From NCBI GenBank assembly GCA_016124575.1, contig WGNM01000012.1, positions 1-64,000 of the forward strand: 64,000 nucleotides of DNA, read 5' to 3'. The notes beneath the pieces are model-generated. The model did no database searches, was not told the DNA's origin, and worked only from the letters and a program-made list of their open reading frames with translations. The position numbers and the translations under genes are program-made. Positions 50,885-59,939 of the stretch are shown here, piece after piece (within the stretch, counting starts at the first letter, position 1; each line of letters starts with the position of its first letter). The stretch comes from Cryomorphaceae bacterium. GTDB lineage: Bacteria; Bacteroidota; Bacteroidia; Flavobacteriales_D; Sanyastnellaceae.

Positions 50885-51529
50885 ATGAACCTAGTTTCAG
50901 ATGTGTCTTATCTTTTTATTTTCGAACTTAGTGGGGTGAGTATTGATGAAGTAAAACACCGGTTGCTGCGCTATGTATGCCTCTCAGATGAGGAGGCTAA
51001 AGCTTTTCTAGATGTCCTTGAACCTTTCGAACTATCGAAAAAGGATGTCCTTGTTGAGGTTAATACGCATTGCCGCTATTTCTATTGGGTGCAAGAGGGG
51101 TATTTGATGAACTTTCAAACCGATGTTAAGGGGTTCGATCATGTGCTGCAATTTGCCATTGCGAACTGGTGGACGGCTGATTTGGGAAGTTACTTGCAAG
51201 GTACACTTGCTACTTACCGCATCGTGGCACTTACCAATTGCAAACTGCTCGGAATTTCGAAGGAGAATCTCGATAGCTTGCTTGAAAGATATCCTGCATT
51301 TGAGCGGTATTTTAGAATCATCTTTCAAAATGCGCTGGTAAACCACCAAAAGCGTATCATTCAAAATGTGGCTTTTCAAGCCGATGTGCGGTACGATGAA
51401 TTTAACAAGCAATTTCCTGGTATTGAATTGATTGTACCCTTAAAGCATGTGGCTTCGTACTTGGGCATCACGCCGCAGTTTCTCAGTAAACTCCGCAAAC
51501 GTTCGTTGTTCAATTCGAACCCGTCATGA
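50885..51529 (+). CDS. Crp/Fnr-family transcriptional regulator
   Basis: The 214-residue product has a cNMP-binding-like barrel (LSKKDVLVEVNTHCRYFYWVQ, FAIANWWTADLGSYL, LTNCKLLGISKENLDSLLERYP) and a C-terminal recognition region (PLKHVASYLGITPQFLSKLRKR). No Fe-S ligand set is present. It is divergent from the pirin-YceI pair, which it may control. GTG at 50936 (SIDEVKHRLLRY) is an alternative start that would remove the first 17 residues. The stop overlaps the next gene as ATGA. Confidence 0.88.
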   Translation: MNLVSDVSYLFIFELSGVSIDEVKHRLLRYVCLSDEEAKAFLDVLEPFELSKKDVLVEVNTHCRYFYWVQEGYLMNFQTDVKGFDHVLQFAIANWWTADLGSYLQGTLATYRIVALTNCKLLGISKENLDSLLERYPAFERYFRIIFQNALVNHQKRIIQNVAFQADVRYDEFNKQFPGIELIVPLKHVASYLGITPQFLSKLRKRSLFNSNPS

Positions 51530-52485
51530 AAAAGTTGGATGTGAGGGTCGAGTACCCGCTAAAGGTTAAGAAGTACACGAAGGCTCACCTCGATTACTTG
51601 ATTCGTTCACAAGCTGAAGAGTCGGTGCACATTGAGTTTAAATCGGGCGCAGCACTCGGTAGTGCCGATCAACTGAAAAAGGAAATCTCAAAAGATGTCT
51701 CTGCTTTCGCCAACTCCGATGGGGGTATCATTATTTATGGTCTGGCTGAACGCAATCATACGGCGGCAGGTTTCGCTTTTGTCGATGGCAATGAATACTC
51801 GAAAGAATGGCTCGAACAGGTTATTAATTCGAAAATCAAACGCCGTATTCCTGATCTTACAATCGATGTTATTCGTGTGCAAAATAAAATAAGCCAGAGT
51901 GTCTATGTGGTTCGCATTCCGCGTAGTTATGAAGCTCCTCACATGGCTTCCGATGGTCGGTTTTATAAGCGGTGGAATTTTGAATCTGCTCACATGGAGG
52001 AGTTTGAGGTGAGGGATTTGTTTCACCGGACAACGGATACGATGATCAAACTGAGGCCTGTTGAATTCAATGGTGAGGTGAAAAGCAACAAAGGCGGTAA
52101 AATCGATGTCTTTCGCCTCCATGTGGTCATCGATGTCCAAAATGAAAGTCGCAGCATTGAACATACGTACAAAACGATCCTCCGTATGCCGAAATCGTTG
52201 TACGACAATGGGGTAAAGAAGCAATCTCTCGCGAAATATTTCAGGAAGTTTCAACGTGATCAAGCTGTTTTGAATGTCCCAGGTACAACGCCGCTTTTCG
52301 GAAAGGAAGTGAATACGGTGGCAAATTTTTTCTTCGATATTCGAAGGGATGATTTGTCAGATCTAAGTAAAAATCCGTTCAAAATCCGTTTCTACTACAC
52401 AAATGGTATTTACGAGCTGGAATACTATCTCGATACAAAGCTGAAGCTGAATGGTAAAATCTTGAAGGAGGATGATTTCGCCTAA
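51526..52485 (+). CDS. AlbA_2/Schlafen-type putative DNA/RNA-binding ATPase-like domain protein
   Basis: The 319-residue protein carries the AlbA_2 (formerly AAA_4) module: EESVHIEFKSGAALG, KEISKDVSAFANSDGGIIIYGL, then RIPDLTIDVIRVQNKISQSVYVVRI, PHMASDGRFYKRWNFESAHM. IEFK and NSDGG are the hallmark motifs. These domains occur in transcription regulators and in defence-related proteins. The C-terminal ~130 residues are beta-rich and unknown. It is coupled to the Crp/Fnr gene by a 4-base overlap, so a regulatory pair is likely. Confidence 0.83.
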   Translation: MKKLDVRVEYPLKVKKYTKAHLDYLIRSQAEESVHIEFKSGAALGSADQLKKEISKDVSAFANSDGGIIIYGLAERNHTAAGFAFVDGNEYSKEWLEQVINSKIKRRIPDLTIDVIRVQNKISQSVYVVRIPRSYEAPHMASDGRFYKRWNFESAHMEEFEVRDLFHRTTDTMIKLRPVEFNGEVKSNKGGKIDVFRLHVVIDVQNESRSIEHTYKTILRMPKSLYDNGVKKQSLAKYFRKFQRDQAVLNVPGTTPLFGKEVNTVANFFFDIRRDDLSDLSKNPFKIRFYYTNGIYELEYYLDTKLKLNGKILKEDDFA

Positions 52486-52533
52486 TCTTCTGCGGGTATG
52501 GTTTTTCTGTTTGAGAATAATACCTTTGATCGC

Positions 52534-53517
52534 ATGAAAAAATACTATCCATCCATTACGCTGCTGCGCGGTATAGCAGCAATGATGGTTTGTGTTTACC
52601 ACATTTTCTCTTATTCAGATGAGCGTGGTTCTCTGTTGCCTTTGCAAGATCCACTTCGCAAAATCGCTGCCTACGGCTCTGAAGGGGTTTTTATGTTCTT
52701 TGTGATTTCTGGATTTGTAATCCCACTTTCTCTGTTTCATTCAGGTTTTAAACTGGGCGATTTTCCGCGTTACATCGCTCGCAGGTGGGTGCGCATCGAA
52801 TTGCCCTACCTCGCAGCTCTGCTGATCATGCTGGTGGATCGCTTCATTATGCATCGGAATTGGAACATCGATTTCGGCATCGACTGGCAAATCATTGTCC
52901 ACCATATCTTTTACACGATTCCGTTCTCTAACTACCCTTGGATCAATGTCATTTTCTGGACGTTGGCCATTGAACTTCAATTTTATGTGGTGGTGGGTGT
53001 GCTATTTTCTCTGCTGAACTCTCCGAAGAAATGGGTGCCTTATGTAGCAATTGCGATATTTACTTTGTCGCCGTTGGTGATAGAAGATGCGCGCTTTGTT
53101 TTCCATTATGCTCCTCTTTTTGCAATGGGAATGTATGTGTTGCACGCGAAAAAAATCGATCAAAACAAGCTTGTTTCCGCTGCCGTAATATCGGCGATAG
53201 CGGTGTTTTCGTTGTGGCTGCACGGACCTAAGATGGCGGGTATAGCTTACCTCTCGGCGTTGTTTATACTGTTGGTCGATATGAAGAAAAATACGGGCAA
53301 GTGGCTGGGAGAGCGTTCGTATTCGCTCTATCTAATTCACGGTGCTGTTGGCCTTCATGTGATCCACTTTCTTTACGAATATGCAGAAGTATACATCCTT
53401 CGTGTTGTGCTCGCTCTTCTCGGAATCGCTGCATCGGTTGCGGTGGCGCATTACTTTTGGTACTTCGTTGAAGACAAAGCCCGGAAGTTTTCAAAGAGGA
53501 TTGATGTTAAAAAGTAA
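52534..53517 (+). CDS. Acyltransferase family 3 (OafA/NodX-like) membrane protein
   Basis: The 327-residue membrane enzyme probably O-acylates a sugar or surface polymer. It has about ten hydrophobic segments and the N-terminal motif SITLLRGIAAMMVCVYHIF with the catalytic-type His, followed by GSEGVFMFFVISGFVIP, RYIARRWVRIELPY, WTLAIELQFYVVVG and GERSYSLYLIHGAVG. ATG at 52534 (MKKYYPSITLLRG) gives the expected N-terminus; 52498 adds 12 residues. It follows the AlbA_2 gene on the same strand and ends two bases before a convergent gene. Confidence 0.9.
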   Translation: MKKYYPSITLLRGIAAMMVCVYHIFSYSDERGSLLPLQDPLRKIAAYGSEGVFMFFVISGFVIPLSLFHSGFKLGDFPRYIARRWVRIELPYLAALLIMLVDRFIMHRNWNIDFGIDWQIIVHHIFYTIPFSNYPWINVIFWTLAIELQFYVVVGVLFSLLNSPKKWVPYVAIAIFTLSPLVIEDARFVFHYAPLFAMGMYVLHAKKIDQNKLVSAAVISAIAVFSLWLHGPKMAGIAYLSALFILLVDMKKNTGKWLGERSYSLYLIHGAVGLHVIHFLYEYAEVYILRVVLALLGIAASVAVAHYFWYFVEDKARKFSKRIDVKK

Positions 53518-53519
53518 GT

Positions 53520-54542
53520 TTATCGCTTGGCGCGGAATTCAATGTATGCGCGCAAATCTTCCAACTGCTGCGCACTCATGCGGTCAAGTGTATACAAGGG
53601 CATATACTGTCGGTGACCAACCTCTGCATGCGTTCCATATCGGGTGATTTGATATATCGAAAAGTCGTTGTGCTTGCCAATGTTTCTCTTCAACATGCGA
53701 AATGTCTTTTTCGATTCGTCGAGGGTGAATAACGATGGTCCTCCGTAACGGTGACATGTTTTGCAGCTGATGTCGTATATCTGTTTTCCAATGTCTTTAT
53801 TGCCCTTCACTGTTCCTTCTTCTCCTTTGCTGAAATCAGCCGGTGGGTCGGTGAAGCGGGCAGGGGAGTAGGTCATGTACCTGCTTTTTAAGAAACTCAA
53901 TGTCGAGCTCTTCATATCGGCACTTTCAGAACGTATGGCTTTTGAAACGCGGTTGTAATCTTCTTCACTCAAGGCATCAAGGTCACCAAGCTTCAATTGA
54001 ATAGACCAGTAGTAGTGTCTAAATGCTTCCCATTCCCATGCTTCCAAGGTGCGTCCACTGCTGCATTCACGTGCGCACAATTGTGTCGATTCGTACAAGC
54101 TATGTTTTGCAGGTATGATCCAATCACCGTATTTGCGCACGTAGTCGTCGTTGTACCAGGTCTCACGGTTTACAATGCCCCAAAATGTTGTAGCCTGCAA
54201 AAATGGTAGTCCGTTTTGAACGGCATGCGTTAAGCGATCTTCTGGATTTGGATTTGCCAAAACGGGGTCTTCTTGCACTTGGTTGTGGCAATCGGTGCAG
54301 ACAAAAATTGATGAGATGTATGGACTGTAACCATTTGCTGTTTTTGCCCTTCCGGTAGTTGTAAGTTCATAGCCAAGTTGGACTTGTTTTGGGTCCGGTG
54401 TGGCTACATAATGATCGGGAGTTTTGTCGCCCAAAGCAATCAATACTTCCTGCAATGGTGTTTCCGGTCCTACGGGTTTGTCGGCTGAAAACGAAAATCC
54501 TAAAACGGCTAAAAGCAGCGATATAGATACGATTCTGATCAT
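53520..54542 (-). CDS. Secreted cytochrome c, di-haem
   Basis: The 340-residue product has a signal peptide (ISLLLAVLGFSFSA) and two haem-binding motifs, CTDCH in SIFVCTDCHNQVQEDP and CKTCH in YDISCKTCHRYGGPS. The intervening region has RLTHAVQNGLPFLQATTFWG and a CARECSSG segment with further Cys. Axial Met candidates occur near the C-terminus (YMPLYTLDRMS). An electron-transfer or enzyme role is possible. It is the last gene of a four-gene operon, coupled to the barrel gene by ATGA overlap. Confidence 0.87.
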   Translation of the reverse strand: MIRIVSISLLLAVLGFSFSADKPVGPETPLQEVLIALGDKTPDHYVATPDPKQVQLGYELTTTGRAKTANGYSPYISSIFVCTDCHNQVQEDPVLANPNPEDRLTHAVQNGLPFLQATTFWGIVNRETWYNDDYVRKYGDWIIPAKHSLYESTQLCARECSSGRTLEAWEWEAFRHYYWSIQLKLGDLDALSEEDYNRVSKAIRSESADMKSSTLSFLKSRYMTYSPARFTDPPADFSKGEEGTVKGNKDIGKQIYDISCKTCHRYGGPSLFTLDESKKTFRMLKRNIGKHNDFSIYQITRYGTHAEVGHRQYMPLYTLDRMSAQQLEDLRAYIEFRAKR

Positions 54543-55372
54543 TTTCTTCCGCGTATTCTAAAGTCTCGGGTAATGTTGAATCCCAATCCGATCCCTCCGT
54601 CAAGCCAGTCGTTTGTGGTTTCTGTGATGAAGAACTTTTCGGTCATCCCGAGGGCGTTACTTAAACTGAATTGGAATTGATGGCCTTTTGTTTCAATGTC
54701 TATTCCGATTGAAATAGGCATGTGATACCCTTCCGATAATTGATTTTCCAATACGTAATAGGCTTCTGCTTGAAGCGCCATCTTCTTGGTGAGCTGATAC
54801 CTGCCAGCAGCACCTATAGATATTACGTCGTGCTTCACCGATGGGTCAGGTACAATGTTTCGGTGCACCACGCTCGGCATGATTTGAATGGCGAGGTCTT
54901 CGTTAAATCTTCGCGAAATCAATAGCTGATGCGCGTAAAACAAGCGAGATGTAAAGTAGTTCTGTCGATCTGGTTCAGCCCATTTTACTGTTTCCAATGC
55001 GGTTGTTGAAATCGCAGTAACAGATACCGGCGAACCTCCGTTTTCTTTTTGGACGAAGATGCGGTATTTCGCAAAAGCATCGAGGGTTTTTAGATAACTA
55101 GAACGCCCAAGGCCTATGGTTAAGCGATCAGTAATGCCATAATCTAATCCGATCCGAATGGTAGATTGATCTATTCCGAAAAATTCGTACGGCCCTCCAT
55201 TGATCGATCCAAAGCGATGGGAAATAATAAATTTCATCCCTCCTTTGAAGTTGTTCTCAACCGAATGTCCGTTAATTATGCGGGTGTCCTTAAACGTCTG
55301 CACCCAGCCTTCCATCTGCGCTGTAGCGCTCACAGAAAGCAGTGTTACGATAATGAATATTAGCTTTCTCAT
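54539..55372 (-). CDS. DUF5777-type beta-barrel outer-membrane protein
   Basis: The 277-residue protein has a signal peptide (MRKLIFIIVTLLSVSATAQ). Strands include GGMKFIISHRFGSINGG, FFGIDQSTIRIGLDYGITDRLTIGLGRS and AKYRIFVQ, and the end is LGFNITRDFRIRGRK. The pattern fits the DUF5777 family. ATG at 55372 overlaps the previous stop as ATGA, which sets this start over 55396. Family members regularly occur beside haem proteins and YceI proteins, hinting at envelope electron transfer or lipid transport. Function unproven. Confidence 0.82.
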   Translation of the reverse strand: MRKLIFIIVTLLSVSATAQMEGWVQTFKDTRIINGHSVENNFKGGMKFIISHRFGSINGGPYEFFGIDQSTIRIGLDYGITDRLTIGLGRSSYLKTLDAFAKYRIFVQKENGGSPVSVTAISTTALETVKWAEPDRQNYFTSRLFYAHQLLISRRFNEDLAIQIMPSVVHRNIVPDPSVKHDVISIGAAGRYQLTKKMALQAEAYYVLENQLSEGYHMPISIGIDIETKGHQFQFSLSNALGMTEKFFITETTNDWLDGGIGLGFNITRDFRIRGRK

Positions 55373-55719
55373 GGTTGCGCTCCTGCAGCTACCCAAGCTT
55401 GTAAAAGCTCAAGATCACAAGTGTTTAATGGTGTAGGGGGCATGTTTTTTTGGACGAATGTGCGGGCTTCAAAACTGCCATCGTCAACTTTTGCCTTTAC
55501 GCCTTCGTAGGTTTCGAAATTCCCGGTTCCTGTCCCCCCAGATACATGACAACCCGCAATGCCGCATGAATTGGCAATAATCGGTGCCACATCTGTAGCG
55601 TAAACGAGTGTCGCTGGTGTGTCACAATTCTGATTCGGATACAATTCAGATTCGACGTCGTAATAACAAGAAGTAAGGGAAAAAATAGTCGCTGTTATCA
55701 GCAAAGTGAGCTTAGTCAT
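55369..55719 (-). CDS. Cytochrome-c-like lipoprotein with CX4CH motif
   Basis: The 116-residue protein has a lipoprotein signal (LITATIFSLTSCYYDVE), then VAPIIANSCGIAGCHVSGG, in which the possible haem site is CGIAGCH (CX4CH, not the usual CXXCH), and KNMPPTPLNTCDLELLQAW with a likely axial Met. The pattern resembles planctomycete-type cytochromes. The extra spacing is discussed in the findings. Start overlaps the upstream stop by eight bases and the stop overlaps the barrel gene. Confidence 0.78.
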   Translation of the reverse strand: MTKLTLLITATIFSLTSCYYDVESELYPNQNCDTPATLVYATDVAPIIANSCGIAGCHVSGGTGTGNFETYEGVKAKVDDGSFEARTFVQKNMPPTPLNTCDLELLQAWVAAGAQP

Positions 55720-56422
55720 TTAATGCACCGTTTTCAATCCAAATTCTAAAGGTAGCAATTTCACAATCCGATAAGCCTGTGTTTGGTGGCATTGTTGGTG
55801 CACCATTTGAAGAATTAATAGCATCCCACAATGTGCCTGATGTGGCAGATTGTGAAATTTGAGTGTAGTTGGTCAATGAAACTCCTCCGTTCGGGTTGGC
55901 ACCTGAATGACATCCTTCACATTTGTTTGAAACCAATGTGCTGATGTTACTCGAAAAAGTAACATTCAAGGTATCACAAAAAAGCGACTCACAGCTATTG
56001 TTATCAGCACCTTGCATGATCCAATCTGATATGAGGTCTATTTGTTCCTGGGTCAACGGTGCATTCGGTGGTGGAGGCATGCGGTCGTTGTTGTTATTAT
56101 CGGTTATAACCTCAAATATGTCGCCCGCATTTAAATTCCCACCCACAATTCCGCCTGTGTTGATGATCTGATTGTACGATGTTAGAACAATGCCTTCTTG
56201 ATGGTCAATGGGGTCATGGCATCCCGCATTGGGCATGCCGCAACTGCTCACAAATAATGGGAGGATTTGCTGTTCGAAATAAATGGTGTCCAGGTCGCAA
56301 ATCTCTGTTGGATTCGGGTCAATGGGATTGCCGGTAGGGTTGTCGACAATAGGAAGTGGTATTTCATGTTTACATGAAAAAAGCATAAGGACAAAGGCTG
56401 AAACTATGATTGGTCTTTTCAT
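55712..56422 (-). CDS. Lipoprotein with two cytochrome-c-like domains
   Basis: The 236-residue protein has signal MKRPIIVSAFVLMLFSCK with lipid-accepting Cys. Two similar domains follow. The first has QQILPLFVSSCGMPNAGCHD (CX6CH) and DRMPPPPNAPLT; the second has ISTLVSNKCEGCHSGAN (standard CXXCH) and PTMPPNTGLSDCEIATFRIW. Methionine in the MPP motifs is a likely axial ligand. The first domain may bind haem in a non-standard way or not at all. First gene of the operon leading to the DUF5777 barrel and the di-haem cytochrome. Confidence 0.82.
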   Translation of the reverse strand: MKRPIIVSAFVLMLFSCKHEIPLPIVDNPTGNPIDPNPTEICDLDTIYFEQQILPLFVSSCGMPNAGCHDPIDHQEGIVLTSYNQIINTGGIVGGNLNAGDIFEVITDNNNNDRMPPPPNAPLTQEQIDLISDWIMQGADNNSCESLFCDTLNVTFSSNISTLVSNKCEGCHSGANPNGGVSLTNYTQISQSATSGTLWDAINSSNGAPTMPPNTGLSDCEIATFRIWIENGALND

Positions 56423-56698
56423 GGCACAAGTTCAAGGTGCTAAAATCGATCAGATTCTTCACACAGTTATCACGAAATTCAACTTTTGTGAACCTTTTAC
56501 AGTGCATGAACGCTTTGAAATGCACAGCGGAAGCATCTTTGCCGTAATCCAATTTTCCTTTCAAAGGACGAATTGAATTTCCTCTGGGTTAAACTTTATT
56601 TGGGATAGAAACGCCTTGAGCCAAAAAAGAGCGTAATTCCTTTATACGTATCTGATTCAAAAAGGTTTTAATTGGTTTATTTCCTCTTTAAATCTCGC

Positions 56699-56706
56699 TA
56701 CTTTTG
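56699..56706 (+). promoter_or_regulatory. TAnnTTTG promoter element for glnS
   Basis: TACTTTTG, 16 bases before the ATG at 56723. It overlaps the longer reading from 56672, so the shorter start is correct. Confidence 0.55.
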
Positions 56707-56722
56707 CAGCAATATTTTTGAT

Positions 56723-58399
56723 ATGAGCGAAGCAGTAGAGAAGTCTTTGAACTTTATTGAACAAATCATTGAAGATGATTTGAAGTCTGGAAAGGTTACC
56801 AGCATCGTTACCCGTTTTCCGCCCGAGCCAAACGGATTCCTACATATCGGCCACTCGAAGTCGATTTGTATCAATTTTGGTTTGGCGCAGAAATATGGTG
56901 GCAAAACGAACTTGCGCTTCGATGATACAAATCCGGTGAAGGAAGATACGCTATACGTGGAATCTATCAAGCGCGATGTCGAATGGCTGGGTTTTAAGTG
57001 GGATGGTGAGGCGCTCTTCGCGTCAGACTATTTCGATACGCTCTATACCTTTGCTCAAAAATTGATTTCGAAGGGCTTGGCTTATGTCGATGATCAATCG
57101 GCTGAAGATATCGCAAAACAAAAGGGGACCCCAACTGAGGCTGGAACCAATAGTCCGTTCAGAAATCGTTCTGTTGAAGAGAATCTTGATCTCTTCGAAC
57201 GCATGAAAAATGGTGAGTTCGCAGAGGGTTCGAAGGTGTTGCGCGCTAAAATCGATATGTCGCACGCAAACATGCACATGCGTGATCCGCTGATGTACCG
57301 CATAAAATTTGCTCACCACCACCGCACGGGCGATAAGTGGTGCATCTATCCGATGTACGACTTTGCACACGGACAGTCAGACTCCCTCGAAAATATCACG
57401 CACTCGATTTGCACGCTGGAATTTGAGGTGCACCGTCCGCTTTACAATTGGTTCATCGAAAACCTGGAGATATACCCAACCCGTCAGTATGAATTCGCTC
57501 GTCTCAACCTGAACTACACGGTGATGTCGAAACGTCGCTTGCTGAAGCTTGTTGAAGAGAACATTGTAGAAGGGTGGGACGATCCGCGGATGCCTACAAT
57601 AGCTGGCTTGCGTCGCCGTGGGTACACGCCTGAATCTATCCGCGATTTTGCCGATAGAGTGGGGGTGGCACGTCGCAACAATATCATCGATGTGAGTTTG
57701 CTGGAGTTCAGCGTGCGCGATCACTTGAACAAAATTGCTGATCGTGTGATGGCGGTGCTTGATCCGCTGAAATTGGTTATCATAAACTACCCCGAAAATC
57801 ACACGGAATACCTGCCAACAGAAAACAATCCGGAAGACCCAAATGCGGGTACGCGCGAATTGCCGTTCTCAAAGGTGCTCTATATTGAAAGCGACGATTT
57901 CATGGAAGATGCACCGAAAAAGTTCTTCCGCCTCGCGCCCGGTAAAGCTGTGCGCCTGAAGTCAGCATACATCGTTGAATATGTAGACCATGTGAAAGAT
58001 GCCGATGGCACGGTGACCGAGGTGCACGTGAAATACTACGAAAACTCAAAGTCTGGCAGCGATACGTCGGGTGTTTCTGCGAAGGGAACCCTTCACTGGG
58101 TGAGTGCTGAACATGCGTTCGATGCTGAGGTGAGGTTGTATGACCGGTTGTTTGCTGATCCGTCGCCAGACGGACATAAAGAAGTTGATTTCATGGAGTT
58201 CCTCAATCCGAACTCGCTGCATATTCTAAAGAATTGTAAGGTCGAACCTGCCCTACGCGATGCCAAAGTGGGTGATCGGTTTCAATTTCAAAGAATCGGG
58301 TACTTTGCAGTTGATGAGATATACAGTAAAGAAGGAGCACCTGTTTTCAATCGCACCGTAACATTGAAAGATACTTGGGTTAAGGAGCAGTCTAAATAA
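56723..58399 (+). CDS. glnS: Glutaminyl-tRNA synthetase
   Basis: It charges tRNA-Gln with glutamine. The 558-residue product has the class I signature PPEPNGFLHIGHSKSICINFG, CTLEFEVHRPLYNWF, the KMSKS-loop version VMSKRRLLKLVEE, and anticodon-binding beta-barrels ending PVFNRTVTLKDTWVKEQSK. Start MSEAVEKSLNFIEQ matches family N-termini. Length is normal. Presence of glnS means Gln-tRNA is made directly. Its stop is two bases from the convergent CCA-type gene. Confidence 0.97.
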   Translation: MSEAVEKSLNFIEQIIEDDLKSGKVTSIVTRFPPEPNGFLHIGHSKSICINFGLAQKYGGKTNLRFDDTNPVKEDTLYVESIKRDVEWLGFKWDGEALFASDYFDTLYTFAQKLISKGLAYVDDQSAEDIAKQKGTPTEAGTNSPFRNRSVEENLDLFERMKNGEFAEGSKVLRAKIDMSHANMHMRDPLMYRIKFAHHHRTGDKWCIYPMYDFAHGQSDSLENITHSICTLEFEVHRPLYNWFIENLEIYPTRQYEFARLNLNYTVMSKRRLLKLVEENIVEGWDDPRMPTIAGLRRRGYTPESIRDFADRVGVARRNNIIDVSLLEFSVRDHLNKIADRVMAVLDPLKLVIINYPENHTEYLPTENNPEDPNAGTRELPFSKVLYIESDDFMEDAPKKFFRLAPGKAVRLKSAYIVEYVDHVKDADGTVTEVHVKYYENSKSGSDTSGVSAKGTLHWVSAEHAFDAEVRLYDRLFADPSPDGHKEVDFMEFLNPNSLHILKNCKVEPALRDAKVGDRFQFQRIGYFAVDEIYSKEGAPVFNRTVTLKDTWVKEQSK

Positions 58400-58401
58400 A
58401 G

Positions 58402-59814
58402 TTAGGCTGTCTTCTTCAATCCCATGGCTTCTCCGCGCGCAAGCATGAAAGCAAAGGCTTCGTCGTAATCGTTGTGGATGTCGCCTTCCAAAATGGCTTC
58501 TTTGATGGCGTTTTTAATCATGCCGACTTCCGCCGACGGCGGGATGTTGAAGGTTTCCATGATCAATTCTCCCGAGATTGGGGGTTGAAAATTCCTTACT
58601 TTATCTTTCTTTTCAACCTCTACAAGCTTCTGCTTAACTATATCGTAGTTCTGAAGATAACGCGACACTTTTTCTTCATTTTTTGAAGTGATGTCGGCCC
58701 TGCACAATATCATGAGGTCATCAACTTCATCGCCGGCGTCAAACAACAATCTGCGCACTGCACTGTCTGATATCTCTTCTTTGGTAAGGGCGATTGGACG
58801 TAAATGGAGCTGTACCAATTTTTGGACATACTTCATCTTATGATCCATCGGTAATTTCATGCGCTTGAAGATCCGAGGCACCATCCGCGCTCCGCGCTCT
58901 TCGTGGCCATGAAACGTCCACCCTTGATCTGGGTAATACCTTTTGGTTTGAGGTTTGGCGATGTCATGCAATATGGCCGACCACCGCAACCACAGGTTGT
59001 CACTCACGGCAGCAACATTGTCGAGGACTTCTATGGTGTGATAAAAGTTGTCTTTGTGGCTTACTCCGTTCTTCTTTTCTATGCCTTTTAACAGCATGAA
59101 TTCAGGAAAGATCTCTTGCAATAATCCACAGCGATACAGCATTTTAAAACCGTTGCCCGGACGTTTGCTTGCAATGATTTTATTGAATTCGTCTGATATA
59201 CGCTCCGCAGAAACGATGTGAATGCGCTTCCGATTGCGTGATATGGCTTCAATGCTTTCTGGGTGTATGGTGAAACGCAATTGTGTAGCAAAGCGCACGG
59301 CGCGCATCATCCGCAAGGGGTCGTCGCTAAAGGTGATGTCGGGATCCAATGGGGTGCGTATCAATCCGGCTTCAAGATCCACAACCCCGCCAAACGGGTC
59401 TACCATCTCGCCAAAATTCTCCGCGTTTAAAGAGAGTGCAAGGGCGTTGATGGTGAAATCTCTGCGCTTCTGATCGTCTTCAATGGTGCCGTTCTCAACA
59501 ATTGGCTTTCGCGACTCTCGTCGATATGATTCTTTCCGCGCTCCTACAAATTCTATCTCAGCACCTTGAAAGCGAAACATGGCAGTGCCGAAGTTTTTAT
59601 AGGTCACTACTTTTCGCACGCCAGCTTTAGCCGCTGCAGCCTGTGCAATCTCAATTCCACTGCCTTCTACTACAATGTCGATGTCTTTGACGTCGCGGTT
59701 TAACAGTAAATCACGGACAAATCCTCCAATAGCAAAGGCGCGTATGCCTCGCTCATCGGCGATTTGTCCTACCAACTTGAAGATGGGGTGATGTAGCTGC
59801 TTTGCCAAATTCAT
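58402..59814 (-). CDS. CCA tRNA nucleotidyltransferase / poly(A) polymerase family with HD domain
   Basis: The 470-residue product has the class II nucleotidyltransferase head: RAFAIGGFVRDLLLNRDVKDIDIVVEG (G-G-hx-R-D and DxD), RRDFTINALALSL, DPLRMMRAVRFATQL, and a HD domain with WSAILHDIAKPQTKRYYPDQ. It most likely adds or repairs the CCA end of tRNAs. Start MNLAKQLHHP at 59814 is taken; the longer reading to 59829 adds five residues. The HD domain gives possible phosphodiesterase activity. Confidence 0.92.
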   Translation of the reverse strand: MNLAKQLHHPIFKLVGQIADERGIRAFAIGGFVRDLLLNRDVKDIDIVVEGSGIEIAQAAAAKAGVRKVVTYKNFGTAMFRFQGAEIEFVGARKESYRRESRKPIVENGTIEDDQKRRDFTINALALSLNAENFGEMVDPFGGVVDLEAGLIRTPLDPDITFSDDPLRMMRAVRFATQLRFTIHPESIEAISRNRKRIHIVSAERISDEFNKIIASKRPGNGFKMLYRCGLLQEIFPEFMLLKGIEKKNGVSHKDNFYHTIEVLDNVAAVSDNLWLRWSAILHDIAKPQTKRYYPDQGWTFHGHEERGARMVPRIFKRMKLPMDHKMKYVQKLVQLHLRPIALTKEEISDSAVRRLLFDAGDEVDDLMILCRADITSKNEEKVSRYLQNYDIVKQKLVEVEKKDKVRNFQPPISGELIMETFNIPPSAEVGMIKNAIKEAILEGDIHNDYDEAFAFMLARGEAMGLKKTA

Positions 59815-59939
59815 CGCGCAAAAATACAAGCAATTTCGAATCTATTGGTTGTTTTCACAGCGATCTTCTATTTTTAAGAATCATTGATTTCTATCCACCA
59901 CGGTGTTTCTGCTGTAGAATATGTGAAACGTGCTTGAAA

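Noticed and set aside
56640-56665. TTTATACGTATCTG as a further family 2 hairpin
   Set aside because: There is no facing arm within a plausible distance.
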